From Enoplolaimus lenunculus (taxonomy: Eukaryota > Nematoda > Enoplea > Enoplida > Thoracostomopsidae), in assembly GCA_030248215.1 (NCBI GenBank), contig JASANG010002141.1, positions 168,713-232,712 on the forward strand: a stretch of DNA of 64,000 nucleotides. The letters run 5' to 3'. This document shows positions 51,101 to 61,000 of the stretch, in pieces (positions within the stretch are counted from its first letter, which is position 1; every line of letters starts with the position of its first letter). The notes beneath the pieces are model-generated. The model searched no databases. It saw nothing but the letters and a program-made list of their open reading frames with translations, and was not told where the DNA came from. A program made the position numbers and the translations under genes.

Positions 51101-54100
51101 TTTTGTTTATTTTTTGTTGTTTTATTTTTTGCTGTTTTAGTTTTATCGATTGATTTGACATAACTGCGTAGCTTAACTAACATTGTCTAATGCTAATTAA
51201 TACTGTAACTTGTGTTTTTGAACTAAAATTACCAAATCTACGTCAGTGGAGCAGATATTGGATCAACCGTTTTCGTTGTTCGCCGTTATTTCAACCAGAG
51301 AAGAACATATCCAAGCTATTATATCAGGTATAGTTTTATTATTTTAAACATTTAAATATGGTAATTTTTAATAATGTGGAATTGGAAAATTGTATTTTAA
51401 GTTATCTAGAAAATAATCAAGGCTCGTCAAGTCGCCGTCTGCGGTACGGCCGTTCGATCATTTTCTGAGTGGCCGAACAGGAGGTCTGCTATAGCAACAG
51501 TCTTGCGATAAAAGGCCATCCGGGCAAAATGCCGTCCGCACAGTTGCAGTTGCAAACCTGTTTGCAATTTCATCGGTGGGTGGACCACTTTTTTCAATCA
51601 GCAACGGTCTTGGTTTAATACGTAAGCGGTTATTTGATTTGTCTTCATAGCATTTAATATTTTGCCCTCTCTACAAAATATTTCTGGTTGGTTGGCTGGT
51701 GACTTTATAACCAATCATTTTTCGAGCGGGCACGGCGGCCAAGGGGGGGCCAGGAGGGCTTAGCACCCCCTGGAAAAATTTTGGAACCCTAGAAAGTATT
51801 CAACCTTGCTTGTAACTCGTTGAAAACTCTTGAATGCCCTTCCTGAAAATTTTTTAGCCCCCCTAGCAAGGTAAGCTTGCTATGGGCCTGGTTTCGAGCC
51901 GTATACTTAGTTTTCACCGTCTGGATATTCGGACCTTTTATAAGCTCAACTTGGTAGCTTCGTTTAGTATTGGACAGAGCAAAAAATATAATTTGGCACG
52001 ATCGTTTGTAATTGGCTAAAGTTATTACATTATTGAACGGAATTTGTCGTCCATATCAAGTCTTGCAAGAGCGTAGCCTGGACGAGTTTTCGAGGTCAAA
52101 CCCCTTCATATGGATATTTGTAAAGGGGGTTATTAGACACTCAACCAGGTTGTAGCACAAGAACCCACGTCTTTAGAATTCTTATGAAACGTATTCCCCT
52201 TCTCAAAAATGCTGGCTACGACCATGAGGTCTTGCAACTTTCACTGTTTATATGAAAAGTGTAGAATAAACCATCTATATTATTAAAGCTGGAACGCCTC
52301 AAGTATGTATTTTGGGTCCTTTTCTAGCTCAGTAGCACATAGTTTTTGAAAATGTATAACATGATCGTTATGTTAAAATTGTATATATAGATTCGTTGCA
52401 CAATTTTAGAAACACCAAAAGCCAGTATTAATTATGGAATGCATTCAAATAGTGTTCGCAGCTTGAAATGGCATATATTCGTGATGTGAAAGCGTTTGTT
52501 TGAAATCTCAGTACTTTGGGAAACATGCACATTTGCGCAACTGCGGCAACTAATTTAATTAAATAACCAAAAATATTTTAAAATGTATTGTTTAGTTGTA
52601 TTTCAGTATGGCTCCAGGTCGCCGAAATTTAGCTGAACGCCAGCTAAGTGTGTCAGATACTGGATCTAGTGGTGACTCTACTAATGAACAGTGTTCATTT
52701 GGTATTACGCAACCTACCTCATCACCATCGTATACTTCACAGTCACAACAACAAAGCACTCAATCATCGGCGTCTGGCTCTCAATGCAATTTGATAACTG
52801 TCAATGAACGAGGTTTGATTTTCAAATTTTAAATTTTAAATTTCAAATTTTAAATTTTAAATTTAACTTTTTTGAAATTTACAATTTTAGTTATTCTTAT
52901 GCGTATATGTTGAACTATACAGCTCATAGTTAATATTTCGGCAATTATAGAATTGATCTGTATAATTTCGTTAGCGTATTTGTTACTTTTTCGTTAGCTG
53001 AAAGGTGTCAAATGGTCTTTGATAGCTTTTATAAAATTTGATATATGAAACGCCTGGAGCAACGCAAAACAGATAATCACGACAATTTGTTCGCCCGACA
53101 ACTTGTAATCCGAAATTCCGCATCGACTCGACAATTCGTTGCCAATTGTTGTGCTTAGGTTGACGATTACGTTCAGGATTATGCCTAGATTCATTTATAG
53201 CCTTTAGAACGCTCACTATTGGGCGAGAATTTGTCGGCCGACGAATTGTCGTAGATTCACATAACAAATAATCAATGATAACCGATCGAGTCAGTATTTT
53301 TTAGAAATTTCATATGTTTTTTAAACAGTGCAAAGCAAACCCTGTTACATTATCATAATTAGAGACATTGTTTTAACTTTAATCAAAGAAAGCCCCCTTT
53401 TTCAAGCAAGCTTCATTTGCCAACGTATATAACACCCGGCAATAACAGCAGTATAAGCATATTCCTAAGCCTAAGCTTAACTGGTGTTTACATGGGGTGT
53501 GCCACGTTCTACAATAAATTTTCAGATGAAACAAGCTACAAATTGAACGATATACCTCAACGTCAAGGCGGACAGTTTAAACCTCAATTTTGGAAACGAC
53601 CAGAATCCGTGGTTGCGACTCGCGGCGAAATGGTCACTTTAAAGTGTAAACTAATTTCACAACCAGAACCAAAGGTACAAGTCTTGGGCTTTAGAGCCAA
53701 AAACGGCCGTTGTAGCAAAGGCGATGGGCAGGATTTTATTCGTCACGTTTATTGTTGAAACCTTGAAGGAAGGAATAAAATTCTACCAAATACAGAGTGG
53801 AAACTTTTATGAAAATAGCAAAGTCCCTTACCTTACAGGTAAACTACAATTGCATTTGGCTTCTTTGTCACTTCACTCTCGCGACGGCTTCCGCCATTAT
53901 ATCTCCTGCCCCAGCACATGCGGCACGCGCACTCCCCTTTCAATTAACTACTGCACCCCTCTTTATCGTTTTTAACTATCGCGTGCCGTAGGGATTGTGT
54001 GGTATTAACCAATCAAATTGTGTCAGATGTTAATTACATAGCTAATTAAACATGATGCCGCCTCCTGGAGACGTTTTCCATCACCACTCAGCTATTTGCA

Positions 54101-57100
54101 GTAAGAACCTGGTACTTATTGACTTATTATTTTAAATGTAATTTAGATCAAAGGTCGAACTTACGTCATGTTTAGGCAACCCAGTCATTTTTTTTATTTC
54201 AGGTTTCAGTCTATCGTGGCGATTCTCATCTCGAACGACCGGATCATGTTCACTTTTGTATGATCGCAGATGGTCACATTACGTCAGTGATACTACTGTT
54301 TGACGGCGTTGATTATAAAGACGCAGGGCGGTATACGTTTATTGCAAGCAACGAAATTGGACTAGCATCTGCAGCTGCAATATTGACAGTTACAGGTAAC
54401 ATCGTAAAAATAGGGGTTGGGCTGAATGAACATAGTCTTCTTGAGAGACGCTCGAGGGTGGGGAGTGATGTCCCGGTCCGTTGTTTTTTGTTTGAACCTC
54501 CATAGAAAATCCTTGTATGTCCCTCCTAAAAAATTTTAGCCCCCCCCTGACAAGTTAAGCTTGCTACGGGCGTAATTCAAAGGATACGGCATTTTAACTA
54601 AGCAGAAGAAGTTTAGTTTATATTAAACGAAATTACTTCCAATGACAATAGGAGTCTGTTTAACTGGAGGTATGGGAGCTGGGAGAGTTAAGATTCAAGA
54701 CTTAGGCTTAGTCTTAGGCTTAGGCTTAGGCTTAGGCTAAGACTTAGGCTTAGGCTTAGGCTTAGGCTAAGACTTAGGCTTAGGCTTAGGCTTAGGCTTA
54801 GGCTTTCGAGCTGGGAGAGTTAAGATTGAAAGCTTAGGCTTTGGCATAGGATTAGGCCTATGTTTAGGCTTATGCATAGGCTTATAGATTTTGGCCTAGA
54901 TTTAGTGATATACTTTTAGTAAGCAGGTAAACATGTGCCGAAATTGTTTTTTTTCAGATCCAGAACTGGCAACGAACGAAGTTGTACCATCAACAACTCA
55001 GGATCGCTCGCGTCATTCTTCAAAATCATCGGATTTACCTCAGTCACAAAATCGGTAAATTTAATAAACAAATCAGTATGTTACAGATTAACCTTAAAAA
55101 GCTTAACCGTCAGGCGCCGTTCATCATGCGTACACGGCACCTACCGTCACCATTCGTCACCGTACGGTATAATCGGCTTGTGAGAGCATACCGGGGCGGA
55201 TCCAAAAATTTCAAACGGCCGGGGCGGGTTGGCAAATATTATGAAATGCAAAAATTGTAAGGTAGGGGGTCCTTATCATTTTATCACTAAAAAGTTTTTT
55301 ACGGTAAAAATTGTAACGTTTTATCACCATAGAACTTCTAAGGATAAACGTTGTGTTTTTTTTCAAAAAATTCTCAGCTAGAAAATTGTAAGGTAGGGAC
55401 CTCTATTTGACTACAAAATGATCTGACTGTGAAGAAGCGTACGCCACTCCCTCGGCCATCTCTAAATCCACTAGTTCGATCGAGCGTAGGGATCGAGAAA
55501 AACCCGTTGCACCTCTCGGGTTCTACAGGTAATATTTCACAAAACCTGCAAAAGTGCTTTATTATCCAGGGTCTTAAGAATTTTTTTAAATTGGAAAATA
55601 ATTTCTCTGTCTCCCCAGTTGTAAACGCACCCATCCACGCAACTTTTTTTCAACTTTGTTTCTGTAACGATTTTATTCGTTTAAATCATATCGGTATCCT
55701 AACAATTGCAGCCACATTGCGACTAGTACTTAAAAAATTGGCCCATGTAAGCAATAAGGACCTGCCTAATAAGCATAAACCTAAACCTAAGCTTCACCTA
55801 AGGCTAAGACTAAACATATGCGTAAACCTAAGCGTAATCCTAATCCTAAGCATAACCCTAAGTGATTTATCCTGACCCTTTGTTAAAACTATAATTTAAA
55901 TTTGAAAAAATGTTATAAAATTGAAAATTTTTTAAACAAATTTTCAATTAATTTCAGGTCTATCACTGCCAACGCCGCGCCAGCGTCTTCCGTTCCATCC
56001 CAAAATCCTTGCAAACGCTCGGCGCTGTATTCCGTTACTAACTCTTTGGCGTATTCGCTTGCTACAAAGCTTTACTCAAAATGCCTCAGCTATAACTTAT
56101 GCTTAATTGCTAAATTTGCATTTTTGCAGTCTGTATACGCCGCAGTTTGCAAAAATAGCTTACAAATTGTTTTCTCGCATTTCCTTCAATTCAAATGTTG
56201 CCTGGGTTACGGTGGTAAACATTTTCAAGGTTCGAGCCTAACACTCGTTTTAATTTTGGAATTTAATAAAATTAAGGTTTTCAATTTGAAGACAAGGAAT
56301 TTTGTAAAGCGAGAAACACTATACTTCATTGAATTTAGCCATATTCATACGTCCGACTTGCAACTGCGTTCACACATGCTAATTCAATTGAAAACAATAA
56401 ATTCCAGTGGATAATTTGCAGTTGTTACAACTTTAAATATGTTTTGCATATGAACTTTCACATGCAAATTGCACGAGCAAGTTTTTGGTGCAAAAACTTG
56501 CGCGTCTGAATAAAGCTTAAGAAAACGAGAGAGGTAGGTACTCTCTGCCTGACGAATCGGAGTTGAAATATAATTTACATTCACATGATATTAAACTGGT
56601 TAGTGTAGTATTAATATATTTTTTGTTTATTAATGGTTGCTTATACTAAAAGTTAATATTTATTTTTTAATGTTTTTAGGTTTTGCTGTTTGTGGTTGGC
56701 TCATTTATTTTAAAACCAATCGATTTTATTTCGTTGAAATTAGGTTTCGCTAGCATACCCAATCAATATGTGTTTTTGCATATGTTTTTTCATACCAGGG
56801 TTGTTCTGGTAAGCAGATGTATATCAAATTTTTATATTTTTTTAAAATACCTCAATTTTTCGATATTCTGCAATTTTGATTGTTGAAATTTTTTCGCCGA
56901 GTTTTTACTAAATTCGTTCCGATATTTCCAAGTAAACGTTGTAAATTAAATTATTTGTTTGATTTGAGTAATTTTTATGCATAAAACGTAATTTTTATGC
57001 TTAAAACGTTCAAAAATTTGTCTCAAATTAAGCAAGTATTAAAAAAATTTTCGATAGTCGAACACAAAATCGCGGCCCATGTAAAGATCAGCAGCGGAAT

Positions 57101-57974
57101 GTTTTTCTGTGGGACAAGAAAAGACTAAGCTTAAGCTTTAGACTAATTTTTTGCATGGCTTAAGCTTAGGCTTAGGAATAAACTCATTCTTAGCTTAGGC
57201 TTAGGCTTAGGCTTATAGGAATAAACTCATTCTTTCGCTTAGGCTTAGGCATAGGCTTAGGCTTAGGCTTAGACTTAAGAATAAACTCTTTCTTACGCTT
57301 TGGCTTAGGCTTAGGCTTAGGCTTAGGAATATATAACACTGTTCCGTTCCTGTTCTTTTACATTGGCCAAAATCGCTGATCTTCTTGCAACCACCTATGA
57401 TTTTTTCAAAAATTATAACACGATTTTAAATGTATTTTAAATTGAAAAAAGATTACTTTAATTGAAATTTAGCCTAACACGTAGTTGTTTCGTGCTTTAT
57501 TTCAAAAGTTTTTAACGCATTTTTGTGCATTTTTGACATTTATACGCTTTACTGGTTATTGGGTTTGCAAATAGGCTTATGTTTAACGCTTACTGTAAGT
57601 ATTTTATTTAGAAAATCATTTCTTAATTTTGTGATTTAAACATTTTTTTGCATCGTATAATTTCAACTTATGCTTTTTTTGGATCTCATGGACATTTCCT
57701 TCCCCAGCACACGTTGCGATGGGAGGAAATTGTCCATGTAATCCGATCTTGTATATAATTGGCTCTCATTGGTATGATATTATCAAATAGATTATATATA
57801 ATTTTATTACATATATTTTACTTATTTTTAATGTAACATTAATTAATTATTTATTTAATATATTAATAATGCAAACGTGATCATTGTTAGGTTTACGCTT
57901 AGGCGTAAACTTCTCTTTATTCTCAATGTTAGCGACTATTATTTTATAAATATATATCTTTGTATATATGTACG

Positions 57975-58010
<36 letters not shown>

Positions 58011-61000
58011 TATATTATATGGGTTGAATTTTCAAGTACATATTATATTCTTAGTAGCAATTTTTTCTGTAATTATTAACTTTGAAATATCTGCAAATGT
58101 TGTATTTCATTTAATTTAAAGTTGTATTTCGAAGCCATATAATTGGTTTTATTTACGATTTTAGATACACAACGAGAATCTGACAAGTCTCAAACGATTG
58201 CAGTCGATGGAAAACATCCAGAAAGGTAGGAAATCGTTTACTATTTAAATATTTAGAGTAGTCAGTATATTTTAAATATTGATGTTCATTTAAAGACGTG
58301 TTTCTTATGTTTACCACCTGACAAAGTTTTTTTTAAATTCCTAAACAAAAAAACTCAAAGGGGGGAAGGTTTGACATTTGACAGCCCATGGCTATGCTGT
58401 TGCCTTCATCGTTCCTGCGTTGATTTAGTTTCAAGATGATTCTGCTAAGTCATAATTTCTTGATGGTCATTTTGGTCAATTTTAACCGCTTGTATTTTTG
58501 GTATTTCATCTATTGCTGCTAATGTGTAACCCGTTTAAAAATGTGGACTCGACAGTTGCATGATCGCGGATGAAGGATTTTCCGGTGGGACAGGATACTT
58601 TTTGTATGCTAGGAAATTTTAGCTTTAAATGATACGAAATAATTCGACGATCCAAGATTTATAAAATGCGCACGCAAAAAACCGTTTTTACTGCAAATTT
58701 GACTACTTTTCATTCCAAAGAGGACACAATGGGTCCCACGTGATCCATTGAAAAACGTTCAGCATGACAAAGTCGGCGGGGTCACATTTCTCAACGCGCA
58801 TGGATTCATCGCTGTTGGGGCTCAGTATCCGTAATAGAATTTTATATCCGCCTTTAGATTGTAACAAAATTTTATTGTGCATTTTTTAAAATTAAGATTT
58901 TCAAATTTAAATTTAAAAAGTTTGAATTTATTACGAACATATTTTGGTTGTTTTTTGTAGGTCAACTGATATTAAACGACTGGGTAAGTTAGTCTATTAG
59001 TTTTCGCTAAATTTTTAAAAATATATTTTCATTTTCTAGCTTGTGTTATTACAGACAGTTCATAAGCGGTTCGGTGGTGTCTTTTGATGCTTCTTTTCCT
59101 TCTGTTTTTTTAAATTTTCTTTCATAAAACTTTACTTAAAAATACTAACTGAGAATTTTTCGATTAACCCTTTCTCACATGAATATTTTCAATTTCATTT
59201 GAGATGTAATTTCAAGGCAAGATTCGATCGCCAGTATCTCGGGTGGGACGCGTTAACGATCACCACTCAGCTATAGGAGATTGACGCTTGAGTCCGACGG
59301 GACTCTCACGCCTTGTAGTGATTTTGCACTGCGCATATATGTTAGAATTGTTAAACACTGCTCACAGTGTTTGTGTTGCTCGTACATTACTTCGATTTAG
59401 TTGCTGATATTATACTCTATGAGTTAAAGGGTTAAACTAAATTGTTGCTTGATGTACCTGTCGTTTAATCTACGACGCTTAATTTGTGAAATTTGATGTG
59501 AAAGAATATGCCTGAGTAGTCTAAGCTTAAGCCTAATCCTGAAAAACTGAGTCTATGTTTAAGCGTGAGCCTAGACTTGCAGACTACTACGCTAAGTCCG
59601 GTTTAAAAAAACTCTCGGACTATTGTAGTGACCTGAATAACAAGTTGAGATTTAATATTAAGAGTCATGGGTGCTTATATTGAGTGTAAATCAATAACAT
59701 TCTATATCTCTAATTAGAACCCCAATACAGTCCAAAATCTATAATTACCTTCTGTGAAAGTCAGTTACCCTAATATGATTAAGCAAATGGTTTCTGAACC
59801 AATGTTACATTGGTATATTCACAGTAACGCTAATTTTAAAGCCATATCCTTGAAGCGACTTACTCTGTAAAAACACTCTACTTAAAATATATACTATAGT
59901 TATATTTTACTAACTTTTTTAAGTATAAGTGTACTAAATATTGAGTAAATCTTTGCTTAAATAATGTAAATAAGTAAAACTACTGATGTCATTCCATGAT
60001 TAATTAAGCAAATGTAATGCTAAAAAATTTTGTGTTTGCTTAAAATTAAGTGAAACTTTGCCAAGCACCATAGTAAGTAATACCGACACTACTTAATTCG
60101 GCAACAGTTTTACTTAATTTTAAGTATATTTTTAGTGAGTAGTTAAATTTAAATATAATGGCATTAGGAAGAGGTTGGGTTTAAAAAGTTAATTAGAATG
60201 CATTAGTGGAAAAAGTCCATAAGTCTTGATTTGAGTTTATAAACGAGACCGAAGCAGAAGAAGAGCCTATCCAAAAGAAAAAATATAAAAAAATTGTGTT
60301 TTGCCCAAGTTTACATATGGTTAATTAAAAATACCAACTAACATAGGGTGAACTAAAAATAAGTAACAGTAGCTAACCAAATAGCAGGTGGGGCATCTTG
60401 TGGAGAGGCAAAATTAATATCAGTCCTCTGGTGTTATTCGGGTCACTACAGTGAACTTTGGCTTAGGCTCTCAGCTCAAGAAATTCAGAAACCATGCCCA
60501 CACAACCACTGTATTATTTACTAATTTTGTAATTATTACTGATTTCCAACTTCTCTTAGTCTATGATTTCATTTCTAAATCATTCATATCGTCTACCTTT
60601 CCTATACTTATAATTAATTTTAAAATACCTCAAATTTTTAGCTGAACACACCCTACTCGAGACGCAAGCAGGATCCATTGATGCATGTGAAATTCACGTG
60701 AGCTGCGAATCCAGCCACATGACGGTAAACGTAGTTTTGGGCGAATACGACCAAAATCACGTGACCTCTCCAGTCTTTCCAGTTCCGGCAGTGATCAAAC
60801 GAAGCAACCGATGGGACGACAAGCCAATCATATCCGGGTTTAGTCAAACTCCGGCGGAACCGGTGCCTAATGGCACTCCTAAACACCAGCATGCAGCTAC
60901 GAAAGCAAAACCGAAATTAATGAAACGATTGTCTGGAAAAGCCACAAGCGTTGAACTCAAAGCAACAATTGCAAATTGTGCAATATCTGCGTTGAGCAAA

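Larger units (their letters stand above)
46856..51246 (+). other. Long intron remainder with many elements
   Basis: Holds MITEs at 46951-47136, 47199-47510, 48470-48755, 49228-49393, 49456-49729 and 50429-50600, plus weak TTAGGC tracts at 50995-51060. Between 47520 and 48470 and between 49740 and 50420 I see only AT-rich intron sequence. Confidence 0.55.
51328..52617 (+). other. Intron with two hAT-like MITEs
   Basis: Elements at 51728-51891 and 52069-52228 both have readable target duplications. A diverged repeat (GGAACGCCTCAAGTATGTAT, 52291) follows. Confidence 0.65.
56213..58164 (+). other. Intron with TIR element end, TTAGGC-MITE and microsatellite
   Basis: Holds the right end of a CACGTGCAAG-type element (56490-56520), a clean TTAGGC-MITE (57074-57368) and a TATG microsatellite (57955-58018). 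The 56530-57060 stretch shows nothing. Confidence 0.5.
59621..60452. mobile_element. TACTGTAGTGACCC element interrupted by another MITE
   Basis: Left TATTGTAGTGACCTGAATAA and right TTATTCGGGTCACTACAGTG are the family ends; the words TAAGAGTC and TCTCTAATTAGAACCC follow the 22749 copy. A second-family MITE (59864-60139) splits it. Confidence 0.72.
58984..60641 (+). other. Intron with a TTAA-MITE and a nested pair of elements
   Basis: Contains 59164-59435 (tRNA-like MITE) and 59621-60452 (TACTGTAGTGACCC element split by a 12089-type MITE). A 71-bp stretch at 60276-60346 is repeated inverted at 63894-63964. Confidence 0.6.

Noticed and set aside
52601-52617. TTTCAG acceptor at 52606 for the Ser/Gln exon
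   Set aside because: In the phase set by the previous exon it meets a stop within eight codons; the CTCCAG at 52617 keeps the frame.
54700-54890. Chromosome end or telomere
   Set aside because: The arrays are short, interstitial and flanked by gene sequence on both sides.
56683-56886. Hydrophobic 67-codon ORF
   Set aside because: AT-rich intron composition, Phe/Leu bias from T runs; no splice or domain support.
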